A DNA stretch of 64,000 bases from Phocoena phocoena (Eukaryota > Chordata > Mammalia > Artiodactyla > Phocoenidae), in the NCBI RefSeq assembly GCF_963924675.1, contig NC_089232.1, positions 38,711,159 to 38,775,158 of the forward strand. Reading direction: 5' to 3'. Positions 1 to 10,000 of this stretch are shown one piece after another; positions within the stretch are counted from its first letter, which is position 1; the number at the start of each line of letters is the position of its first letter. The translations under genes and the position numbers were made by a program. The notes beneath the pieces are model-generated. The model ran no database searches. It worked only from the letters and a program-made list of their open reading frames with translations, and had not been told where the DNA came from.

Positions 1-99
1 CTAACTGTACTCAATAGGGGACTGGATGAGTAATTTATAGTACTGAGAAGATGGGGAAGACAACGGAGCTGTCAATAAGGATGAAGTGGATTTATACAT

Positions 100-395
100 T
101 CTGACCTGTTAAGTAAAAAACAAGCCACCAAATAATATGTATAGTATGTCATATATGCTGAACAAAACATAAAGCAAGTATATTTGTAAATGCATAGAAG
201 ATATCTCAAAATATACATATCATACCCTTAATGATGGTTATCCCAGAGCAGAAAAAAGAACTGGGGACTGGGGGGGAGGACATATGAAGAGGACTTTTAT
301 TTTTTACCATAGATACTTCATTCTCTATTGTTTGAGTTGTTAATCATGATCATGTATTACTTTTTAAATTAAAAAATTAATAGAAATAAGTAACA
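100..395 (+). repeat. Possible ancient LINE 3' end
   Basis: The text resembles the 3' end of an old mammalian retroposon: a GGGG-rich segment around 263-280, then 'catgtattactttttaaatt' and an A-rich tail near 370-395. The family cannot be assigned by eye. Confidence 0.3.
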
Positions 396-587
396 AGTAG
401 TAAAAAGGAATTTATGAGTTTGTTTCTTTTTTTTCTGATGAATGTTGTGAGACAATGTGAACTAGTAAAAAGAACACAAACATGGGTTCTAAGTTGACTC
501 AGCTCCTGTGGGGTGGTGTGTACCTGTGTGTATGTGTAAGTATGCGTGATAGAGGGTGCTGGGAAGCAAGAGTAAGACCAGGAAAAG

Positions 588-690
588 AGTAACTACCTCA
601 CAGGGTTGCTATAAGAATTCAGTGAAATACTGTACAGAAAGGTCTGTAACAGCCTGCTAGATGGCAGGCAGGCACTCAATACAGTTTACT
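588..690 (+). repeat. MIR SINE, 3' half
   Basis: Order of motifs matches the 3' half of MIR: 'actacctcacagggttgct', then a segment like 'gaattcagtgaaatac', then 'ggcaggcactcaat'. It is diverged, as expected for this ancient family. Confidence 0.5.
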
Positions 691-1079
691 TACATTTCCT
701 TATTCATATCCCACTCCAAGGTTTGAAGTCTGTTTGACTCCAACAAATGAAGGCAATGAGAAAAGGATTAGAAATACGTCAAACCTGTGTTCTGAATTTG
801 ATTCTGAAAATACAGTGATCAAACATAATTATCTGCTCCTGTCACTTCTTTTTGCCCTTTTTGGCTAACTCTAGGCAAAAACAATGGGCTAAATATTTAT
901 ATCTGATTCACTATGGTCTGACAGATAAGACCTCCTAAGGGATATGATTTAAAGATGACATGAAAAGCGCCAAAGAAGGGGTCAGCAAACTGGGACAATT
1001 CGGACTTTACAATCCACAAAGTCCTTTATGAGTCGCACTGCTCCTTCACATCTGCTTCACCCTTACATGGATGAGACAG

Positions 1080-1230
1080 GCATGGGTGATATCAGCCTCA
1101 TTAATGGGTGAGAAGGAAACTGAGGCCCAAAGAAGTGAAATGACTTGCCCAAGGTCACATTCTCAGCAGAGCCAGGTCTTATGCCGTTTGTATTCCTATT
1201 ATTCTGCCATCTAAAAAAAACAGTGGCCTG
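1080..1230 (-). repeat. MIR SINE, antisense
   Basis: The segment 'gaaactgaggcccaaagaag' followed by 'acttgcccaaggtcacat' and 'agcagagccaggtctt' is the reverse complement of the MIR core and 3' region. Confidence 0.65.
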
Positions 1231-2197
1231 TTCCAAGAGCTGAAAATGCAGAGGGAAAAACTTTTTAAAAAACAGGACAGCCCCACTTTTCCGGTACTAG
1301 AATGTAAGTATTCCACATGATCAGTGTATGTATCATATATATTATATATTTTGGTTTGATATTGTTCGGTTAGGCAATGAATAAAAATCTCAGGTCTGAA
1401 AGTAATCCAATATCATTTTGGTAAATCTATTGGAGGGTGAGGGAGTTATGCTTTGGTGTAAGCCTTTGTCCACTGTGAGTGAGGATTTGCTGGAGAAAAG
1501 TGTGTTGATTTAATAAATCATTTATCAACCTCTTGGTGGCACAATGGGCCTTCTAAACTTTGGTGGGCTGCTTGGTGTTTCTTCAGCAAAGAACTATCAG
1601 TAAAGCTTACTTGGAGGGGCACTTGGGGACAAGAGAGGCAACCATATGAAGGGCCAAATGTGTGCGACTTTCAAAGAAAATACTATTTGGTGATGGTGAA
1701 GTATGCGAAGGGCAGCTATGCTGAAAGGAAAAACCGAGGGTAGGGGAAGATCAAGGGCAGTTGGCATGTAAGCTCACCCAGAAAAAACAGACGATGTTAA
1801 ACCAATTACAGGGATTACAGCGTCTTAATTTTTAGGAAGGATCGGTTGTTAAAGAAGCCAAATTCCAGCCTAGGGAGAAACCGAGTTACAATTTGAAGGA
1901 GACTTGCCCAAGAACTAAGTATCTTTCCCATGTCTCCGAGAAAACCACGAGGCGCCAGGAGTGCGCACCCCACACCTCACCCCAACCTCTCAACATCTTG
2001 GCCCCAAACCCAGGCCTTTAAAATGGATTAGAGGTCCGGGGCCTACAATTAGTTGGCCTCCGTTGTGTTCTTTTCGCTCCTTTTTTCCACCCCACCCTTC
2101 CCCGATTAAAAAAACAATTCGCTGTGCCCTCCCTTTTAGTAGCGCAGCCCCCATCAGAGGGGCGGGTCCCGATCCCGACAGGCTCAGGCCCCGCATG

Positions 2198-2206
2198 TTG
2201 GCGGGA
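2198..2206 (+). promoter_or_regulatory. E2F-like site
   Basis: TTGGCGGGA matches the TTGGCGGGAA form of the E2F consensus at the upstream edge of the CpG island. Motif match only. Confidence 0.35.
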
Positions 2207-2338
2207 GCCGGCGGGGGCGGGCCAGCGCGGGTCCGGGAGAAGCCGAGCGAAAGCGGGCTACCGCGCGCCGCGCTCAAACTCGCGCCACCACCAGCTCAGG
2301 AGCTGCGCCCCACCCTCTCCGTCACCAAAGGCGCCCAG

Positions 2339-2343
2339 CCAAT
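2339..2343 (+). promoter_or_regulatory. CCAAT box 1 (NF-Y)
   Basis: CAGCCAATGAGCG matches the extended NF-Y consensus (RRCCAATSR). It is the most upstream of three same-orientation CCAAT boxes. Confidence 0.6.
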
Positions 2344-2430
2344 GAGCGGGCCGGAAAGGCCGGGCCTGCGGGCTAAGCACTGGGAGGGGGAGCGGCGGGA
2401 GGGGGCGGGAAGTCGAGGGCGGGCTACGTT

Positions 2431-2440
2431 TGATTGACAG
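2431..2440 (+). promoter_or_regulatory. PBX-PREP/MEIS decamer
   Basis: TGATTGACAG is an exact match to the decameric site bound by PBX with PREP or MEIS. It lies 10 bp upstream of the second CCAAT box, inside the CpG island. Confidence 0.5.
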
Positions 2441-2450
2441 CTCGCTCGAA

Positions 2451-2455
2451 CCAAT
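2451..2455 (+). promoter_or_regulatory. CCAAT box 2 (NF-Y)
   Basis: GAACCAATCC lies just downstream of the PBX-PREP decamer and 112 bp downstream of CCAAT box 1. Confidence 0.55.
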
Positions 2456-2703
2456 CCTCCGCGCGGCTTCTCTTCGCTCTCCTCTCTGCAGGGCTCAGCT
2501 CTTCGTCCCACCTCCTCCTCCTCCACCCTCCTCCTAGCTCCTTTGCGACCCGCCCCTCTTCCCCTCCCCCACTCTGCGGGCAAATCGCTGCTGGAAAGAG
2601 GCGGGGGACGAAGCGGCGGGCTTGTGTGGAGCCTTGAGGTGGGATTGACGGGCGAGCTGGCCAGTAGGAGGTAGGCTGATGGCGCGGCTGTGGCTGGAAC
2701 CGG

Positions 2704-2708
2704 CCAAT
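2704..2708 (+). promoter_or_regulatory. CCAAT box 3 (NF-Y) with adjacent GC boxes
   Basis: CGGCCAATGGGCGGGCGGGC joins a near-ideal NF-Y site to overlapping Sp1-type GC boxes (2709-2718). It is the closest CCAAT to the inferred start region and so the likeliest core-promoter element. Confidence 0.65.
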
Positions 2709-2799
2709 GGGCGGGCGGGCTGGGGGCGGAGGCCCAGGTTCCAAACGCTCCGCGGCGCCATGGGCTGAAAACTCAACCGAGATGGAATCTCCCAGTCTG

Positions 2800-2817
2800 A
2801 ACCGGTTTCAACCGGTT
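2800..2817. promoter_or_regulatory. Tandem AACCGGTT palindromes
   Basis: Two perfect AACCGGTT octamers lie at 2800-2807 and 2810-2817, start to start exactly 10 bp. The octamer matches the Grainyhead-like (GRHL) consensus. It sits at or just before the inferred transcription start of XPO1. Confidence 0.45.
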
Positions 2818-2839
2818 CCGAGTTTGAGGCACTAGGAGG

Positions 2840-3512
2840 AGGGGGAGAAGCGGCTGCAGCGGCCGCGGCAGGAGCAGCGGGAGCTACAGCATCAGCAAGA
2901 GCAACAGTAGCTACAGCCCCGGCGGCGGTGCCTGTTCCAGTCTTTGCTGCTGCAGTCCGTGCAACCACCCAGAGGGGGAGGGGGGAACCACCAGTCGCTG
3001 AGGAGCAGGAGAAGGGGGGAAAGTTTAGGCGAGCCTGGGTGGGGGGGGCCCAGCGCCGGAGCCGCGTGAGGGAGCCGTATTTTGGTAGGGGGGAGTCGGA
3101 CTGCAACTGGCAGCAGAGCGTCCCCCGGCCGTGTGGACTCTACAGCCCCTACTCCTGCCGCTCCTGCTGCCGCCTGTAGCTGGAGGGTCTCCCTGGGGCA
3201 GAATCTTTGGGACTTGACCCCGTTCCCCTCCCCCTTCCCTCACTCCCTAGCCAGGCGGGAGCATTTATTCCACAGATTAATTCCCCTTCTTTTTTGGGGG
3301 GGTGGCGGGTGTGTGTATCGGGGGGAGGTGTCCCTGAAATAGTAAATATTGTTGAGCTTTTTTTGCCCTTATCCTCTTCGTTTTTTTAATTTCCTTTTTT
3401 AAGGTGGGAAAACTGTGAAACCCACCTTGATTTCCTCCCCTCTCCCCCCCCCCATCCTCCCTCGCCCTAATCCCCCGACAAGGAAGGAAGAAGCAGTTGG
3501 TTCAATCTCTGG
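2840..3512 (+). other. XPO1: XPO1 exon 1 (non-coding, 5' UTR)
   Basis: The 3' end is set by the donor G|GTAAGT at 3513, placed downstream of a GC-rich leader and matching the known architecture of XPO1, where the start codon is in exon 2. The 5' end is an estimate. The leader contains GC-rich triplet-like text (about 2850-2930) and pyrimidine and poly-G tracts, and has no ATG from 2840 to the donor, so no upstream AUG ORF is possible in it. Confidence 0.6.
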
Positions 3513-6500
3513 GTAAGTCGACTGTGTCTTCGGGGTCGAGGGTCGGGCGGCAGGGCGGGAGAAGGCTGGCGTGGGGCGCGGCGGCGGCCGCAGGAGGCGA
3601 ACCGGGGAGGCGGCGGCGGGCCCACAGCAGAGCCTGCGATTGAATGGAGCCGCTTCTGCCGCTGGGGGATGGAGGCGGGGAGGCTGCCGCGGGAGGGGAG
3701 CGCTTGCTGGGTCATTCGCGTGTGCGGGTAGCGGTGGAGGAAGGCAAGGAGCGTGGTAGTGAAGTGGGGCCCGGCGCGGGGGTGGAAGGGCTTCCCCAGC
3801 CCCTTGGGTTGGGGAGAAGTTGGGGTGATTTCAGGAACATTTCTGTAAATTATTAGGAGTGGAAGTTTCCAGAAATATTTAGTGCAGCAGCATTGAAACG
3901 TCCGCCTGCATCACGTGGCCCCTCGGTGGAGAGCTTGGGATCGCGGGAGGGAGGGGCTCTTAAGTCCTTGCTCCTCCTGCAGGGAAACTCAGAATCTCTG
4001 GTTTTTTACGGAGTAGAATTAGAAGTAGGAAAGGTTAGTTGATTTTTCAGGGAAGTGCAGATGAGGTTCTGTGCTGTAGTTTGTTTGGGGGGACTTGGGT
4101 GTGTAAAGTGATCGACTCATTTACTGCTGGCATTGTACAGTGGATAAAATACCCTGATTCTCTTTCATTCCCGTGTCTGAGTTTGGGGTGGGTGAGAGGA
4201 AGTGGTGTACCGGGGGAAGCATGAGAGATTTGCCCAGTCTGGACCTCCTCTGAGCACGCAGAGGCCATGCTGCATAGAGAATGGGGCGGTGAACTTCAGG
4301 CGCCTGGTCTAAATGCCTTCTCCGAGTATGGGCGGGGTGAGTGCGTGCTCCAGTATGCTATAGTTAGAAGTGCTGCACATCGGTTCGGGTGGGAAGAGAG
4401 GGGAGGGCGGGCCTTAGTGAGGTGTGTTTCTACTGAATGAAGCAGGCAATTGCCCACACAATCTAAAGTAGCAGTCTTTCTCCTTGCAGCGACTTGTTTT
4501 TTGACCTACTATGTAGTTATCATTAACGGTTATGATTTTCTGGTTTTTGGATGGGAGCTGGCAGTGTGTAGTTGCCTGCCTATTCAGTTTGAAGTGGCAG
4601 TGAAGGTATTTTGGTAGTCACTTGTAGAGTCACCACGTGGCTGGATAATACCTTATATTTGCTATACAGTGAGTGGAATTTAGAATTGAGTGTCGTAAGG
4701 AGAAGGAAAAGCTTTTGTGGTTTCTTTCACCTCTCCCGCTATGGCTGTTTGCTGTCTGCCTGATTGTGTATCTTAAGCGCGTGGGACACTGCTGTTAGTG
4801 GAAAGAATGTTTTGGAAGCTGTTTGATTTGGGAGACTAAATGTGCTTGGCATTGACTAGAAAGCCGCCATTTCTGTACTACGTACGGTTCGAGAATAGGT
4901 AGGTCATTTCGAAGATAGCCGCTAGTTTTTAGGGTGGCATACCCTGCTGTATTTAATACAGGCTTCTATTCTAAACCTGATTTTTTTTTCACAGGAATTT
5001 GTCTCATATTTGTAAGGACAATGTGCTTGAAAATGAAACTTTTTAGAGTCACTTTATTCTTTCTCGTTTTGGCTATTAAATTATGATAGGACGAAATAGG
5101 ATAAAAGTTCGTTCAATTTTTAACCCCCCCAGTCGAAAACATTTGATGTATAGATCTTGGTTTTGTGGACATTGCTTTTCAGCCTCAATTTTTAAGATTG
5201 TCTGATCCTTTGAAATTGTATGGCACTTGAATGAGTTAAATTTACACTTCCATTTGTGAAATATATATTTTCTTTTTCCTATTAATATTTAGATCAAAGA
5301 TTGTGTATGTCAGGTATTTTACATTAAAAATACATTTAATAACTGCTGTAGAAATTTTTGAAATCTCACCAGTTTTTACTGTCAACAGTGGATGGAAGGA
5401 CTTAAGAGGAATAAAATTCCTCAAACTCATAATTTCTCAGTTTTTGCATTATATCTAACCTAACTGATCCTTCAGACTTTTACTTTGTTGTAACTGATAT
5501 TATCGTTAAATAAAACATTTGGCTTAAAATTGAAATTGCTGCCATTGTTAACGTTTTTTTTTACCTGTTATAAAATAGACAAGAAATAATGCCTTTTTCC
5601 TAACAAGCTGCTTTGTCCAAACATAATGTAATTAAGTTAGCCACCCATTTCCTGATCTTGGAAGGTTAAGAGAGGGAGAAGTAGAGATGACCATCTGACC
5701 TTGTTGGGTCTAAGTACAGTAAACCAGGGGTACTTAGCTCAAGGTTTCATGCATGGCTTTCATGGTGTCCTGAATCGTCTGTAACTGTATACAAAGTTGT
5801 GAATTTTTTAAATTTGGCAACAGCTATCCTGTTCCTCTGATTGTGAGGCATCTTAACCCCAAAAAGTTTGAGGAGTGCTGATTTAGCCAGTCAGACTTAA
5901 GTGGCACTGGCTTTGAAGAAAAAGCAAAAGGAAAGATTTTTATAAGGCTGGGCAACAAGAATGTGCATGTGTGCCAGCATCTTGGAGTAGAATCCTCTTA
6001 AAGGGGTACCATTGCATATGAACCAGTAGGTTTTAGCCAGTACATTACTTGAGGTGAAGAAGCTCATTTTTCTGTTATGGTAGAATTTAGTCTTATTTAG
6101 AAAATAGCAAGATTTTACAGCTTTTTGTTTTGCCAGTCAGTACTTGGAAATTAAAAAAAATCTTGTTTGACGTATTACCATAGTTTTTTTTTTTTCTAGA
6201 ACATACATTCAAGGAGCTTGTACGCTTGTAATTTAAATCTCCACAAATTCATTCAGGGATGAAAGAAACAAATATAAATGGTTTAATTGAGTGCAAAAGC
6301 GTAAATTCTATAGAGGTTAAGGATACCAGATTTGTTAGACTTGTTAGCTAATCATTGCTATATATAGGAAAACTTTTATACCACATTTAATTTTTAGCGT
6401 CTTCAGTATATCTTAAAAATTAAGGTAACATGAAATGAGGGAAAGTGAGCTTTTACTGAACTAGAAGACCCTACTTGGGGCAGGGGGCGGGGATCCATTT

Positions 6501-6869
6501 GAACTTCATCTGTATTTAAAATTTTCGAGATCAAGATTTTAAATTGTATCAGGTTTTAGGGCCATAAATTCTTTAATAATCATTTTTAAAACGGGTTAGG
6601 GTGACTTTATATACATGATAGTAGAAAGAACAGTATGATTTTTCTGGGGTGTAAAAATAAAGTGAACCCTAATGATTAATGCAGTTGTGGAGTACCTAAG
6701 TAACTTCAGCGTTTATTTGCTTTTACTGTCTCAGTTGTTTAGGTAAAATCTCTGAAATACAAAGTAAAATATTTGTCAGAACATGGTTGAAGTCAAATAA
6801 CTTGAGTAGAAACTTTTTGACAATATCAAAACTTCATAGGCGCCTTAAATTCTTTCTCTTTATTTTCAG
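3513..6869 (+). other. XPO1: XPO1 intron 1
   Basis: Runs from GTAAGT at 3513 to TTTTCAG at 6869. The first 340 bp still belong to the CpG island, and a CG-poor body follows. No young SINE has inserted here. A possible old hAT-type MITE lies at about 5720-5890. I see no other recognisable element. Confidence 0.7.
5720..5890. repeat. Possible ancient non-autonomous hAT element
   Basis: One end reads 'caggggtacttagctcaagg'. The other, reverse-complemented, reads 'cagcactcctcaaacttttt'. The ends are imperfectly similar in the manner of old hAT MITEs. Recognition is weak. Confidence 0.25.
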
Positions 6870-7001
6870 TAATCTATGCCAGCAATTATGACAATGTTAG
6901 CAGACCATGCAGCTCGCCAGCTGCTTGATTTCAGCCAAAAACTGGATATCAACCTTTTAGACAACGTGGTGAATTGCTTATACCACGGAGAAGGAGCCCA
7001 G
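6870..7001 (+). CDS. XPO1: XPO1 exon 2, start codon, residues 1-42
   Basis: Acceptor TTTTCAG ends at 6869 and donor GTAAAG starts at 7002. The coding part begins at ATG 6876 and encodes [20 protein letters not shown] and onward. Only six UTR bases (6870-6875) precede the ATG. The first ATG has a weak context (T at -3, C at +4). In-frame Met5 (6888) and Met7 (6894) both have A at -3. Confidence 0.97.
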
Positions 7002-10000
7002 GTAAAGTAGTTGATCAAAACATTATTGCAGAGTAATAAAGTTGTTGAGTTTAGAATAAAATTTTAAATTACCACCTTTTAAAAAATATCCCATAGTTTG
7101 TATTAAATTGGAATTATATATTAATTCTGAGAGGTGGTCTGGAGAAAGAAATTGCATTACATTTTGAAATGGTTTAGAGTGGGAAGTTTTGGAATATTTT
7201 TATTATACTTGTTCTATTCTTCAGCAACCTTTACCCCATTTAATAAAAGATACAGCCCAATGTATTAAATGTTTTGTAGATATTAAAGGTTGTATGTCCC
7301 TTATATATTTAATGTATTTGGAGTTAATATGAGTCTTCTGTTTTTGAAACATTTAAATTGCAGAAGTATTTCACAGATAAAACTTGTTTTAAATATCCCA
7401 CAATACCAGGTATCTTTACATTGTTTGAATTTTAGCACTTGTAAAAGTGATAACTGTTAAAATAGGAAATTGTCTTACACTTAATCTATGTTTTGATGAG
7501 TTTAAGGTTTGGGGTTTTTTTTTTTAAAAAAACAGGAATGTTTGTAAATTAATTTTTTTTATGGTACAAGAAACTGGACAATCTTCAATCTGCGCCCTGT
7601 GGACCTAATAAAGTTTTAAACGAGTAAAAGTTTCTGTTCCTGGATTAAAAAAATCTTATAAGGTGACGTGACAGATATCTTACTAGTAAAATTTTGTTGC
7701 CAAAAAGTGCATTTCTGGTAGATAATGTATCTTCAAGCCATTAATTTATATTTGCATAGTTAAACCCTGGCTACTTTGATACTTTTTAAAAACCTCTGAA
7801 AGGTGGATATAGTGGTATCTTTTATAGATAGTCCAAAAAACATGATGTATAAATATTAGCAAGTACATAAGTATTTCTATTCCCTTCTGAAATCTAACAT
7901 TGGGTTCACTATAATAAAGAAAAAATTTAAAGGGAAAAAGGGCCATGAAAGTTGTATGAGTGGAAAAAATTACAGTGATTTTGTAAGCTTGTTAGTGCAG
8001 TTTTATACTCCTAGGCGCTTTCGATCAGTGTTCTTGTCTCCAAAAGCATTCCTGAAAAAGTATCCGTATTTGCTACACATACTATACATTCAACATGGAG
8101 CTTTAAGCTCCATTTCATCCCAGCATGGATGTATGGAAAGCAGCTGCTTTTGGAAGAAAGTATGACAGTAAGGTTGAAATGCATGAAGTAAGGTTGGGCT
8201 CAACTTTGACTATATTAGAAGCATAAGTCTATAAGCCATTAGGAAGATAGGCATTTAATTTTATCATATCATTAAGCTGCCACTGCTCTTTAGTCTTCGT
8301 TCTTTTTTAACCTGGTTCACAGCATCTAGAAGTATGATGACTAAATAGACCAGTGTTCTAGGCTTATAACAGAAGTAATTATGAAGACTATGTTGTAATA
8401 TTGCTTTAGTAATGTTTCACAGTGTCGAAATTTAATGATTTGTTTTAAATTTGACGTTTGAATAAAGACTAGATTTAGAAAAGTGTTTACAGATGTTTCC
8501 ATTTATGAAGACAAAATTAACTTTACCAAAAGTAAGAATTTTATGTCTGGTTAGATTTCTCATGGGACAAGTCAGTTGCATAAAGAATAATCAGTAAGTT
8601 GGTATTTGTTATAGATAAGGGAACAGGCTTAGAGCTTAAAGGCAGTTAAGAACCCCTTTTCTGAAAGTGATATCTTTAAACTTCCTTTGTTCAATTTTTT
8701 ATATACCACTTCTTGGGGGTTTTATTTTGAATAAAAAGTTGAAGGTTGCAGTGGAAAACATGTTTCGTTTTTTTCTTTTGCGGTACGCGGGCCTCTCACT
8801 GTTGTGGCCTCTCTCGTTGCGGAGCACAGGCTCTGGACGTGCAGGCTCAGCGGCCATGGCTCACGGGCCCAGCCGCTCCGCGGCATGTGGGATCTTCCCG
8901 GACCGGGACACGAATCCGTGTCCCCTGCATCGGCAGGCGGACTCTCAACCACTGTGCCACCAGGGAAGCCCGGAAAACATGTTTTTAGTGTTAAATGTCT
9001 TAAATTTATTCCAGTAAGTTTTCTAGTCATTCCTCTAGAATCTCATCTACAAAGTTACCTACCTTGCAAGAGACTGGAGGATTAGTGATGAGGTTTTGTA
9101 AAGCACCTGTTAGCGGTGACTGCTATTTAGGAGCCATTCTGTTTAAAGGGGACTTTGAAAGTATAATGAAGATGATTTCACATATGTGATGTAAACTCAT
9201 TGTTTTCGGGTTTTTTTGTTTTTTTTTTGCGGTACGTGGGCCTCTCACTGTTGTGGCCTCCCCCTTTGCGGAGCACAGGCTCCGGACGCGCAGGCTCAGC
9301 GGCCATGGCTCACGGGCCCAGCTGCTCCGCGGCATGTGGGATCCTCCCAGACCGGGGCACGAACCTGTGTCCCCTGCATCGGCAGGCAGACGCTCAACCA
9401 TTGTGCCACCCGGGAAGCCCAAACTCATTGTTTTAAAATATGGTTTGGTGGGGAGTTTTTGTTTGTCTTTGGTCTGTCATAAAATATGTACTTAAAATAG
9501 CAAGTAGAAATTATGCTAATTAAGTTTTAAACTCACCTGTATGTAGCCTAACTTTTTTGAAAAGGATTTCATAACTTTGGAGAGGAAGGAATTATTAGAA
9601 GGGTGGCCTTTAATCTGTAGATAGAACTTTTGCCTAGATGGGTAGTATAGTAGAATAATTAGCACTGTAATATTAGGACTACCTTCTGTTATAAACATTT
9701 TTCTATTTTTAGCCAAATAGGACGCCAGGGAAACAAAAATGTTGGAGTTGGGTGTTTTCTCCTGTACTGTGTTAAGTGTCTTGAACTCTTTTATCTATTG
9801 CTTAGCAACTAAAATACTTTCAACATTCAGTTAGTAACACAGGGAGATGCCAGATTTTCTCTCTCCTCGGTTTCCCTTTGTGCCTTTTTTAACCCCTCTT
9901 GGGGTTTTAAGTTAATAAAGGAATATATTTTTTAAAAGAAGAAAAGGATATATTATGTAAGGACAGTGGGATTAAGACAAATTTAAAAAGGACGCAAATA

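Larger units (their letters stand above)
1..2130. other. Upstream intergenic DNA of XPO1
   Basis: No open frame or splice-bounded exon is convincing here. The stretch is AT-rich with few CpGs and holds ancient repeat pieces, listed separately, at about 100-395, 588-690 and 1080-1230. Composition shifts to GC-rich after about 2140, where the CpG-island promoter begins. Confidence 0.7.
2140..3850 (+). promoter_or_regulatory. XPO1: XPO1 CpG-island promoter
   Basis: GC content and CpG density rise sharply at about 2140 and fall after about 3850, on both sides of non-coding exon 1. There is no TATA box. GGGCGG GC boxes lie at 2160-2165, 2215-2220, 2403-2408, 2417-2422, 2709-2714, 2713-2718 and 2724-2729, with three forward CCAAT boxes interspersed. 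Published work on human XPO1 reports control by NF-Y and Sp1 and repression by p53, and this architecture fits. The transcription start is not visible in sequence; I infer it lies between about 2740 and 2860. Confidence 0.85.

Noticed and set aside
1961..3243. Several 60-190-codon frames in the GC-rich region on both strands
   Set aside because: They are stop-poor frames of a CpG island and 5' UTR, with low-complexity Pro/Ala/Arg/Gly content and no family signature.
8766..8971. tRNA-like text in the SINEs (A- and B-box motifs)
   Set aside because: It is the tRNA-Glu-derived head of the SINE, without a full cloverleaf or acceptor stem. Not annotated as tRNA genes here or in other SINE copies.
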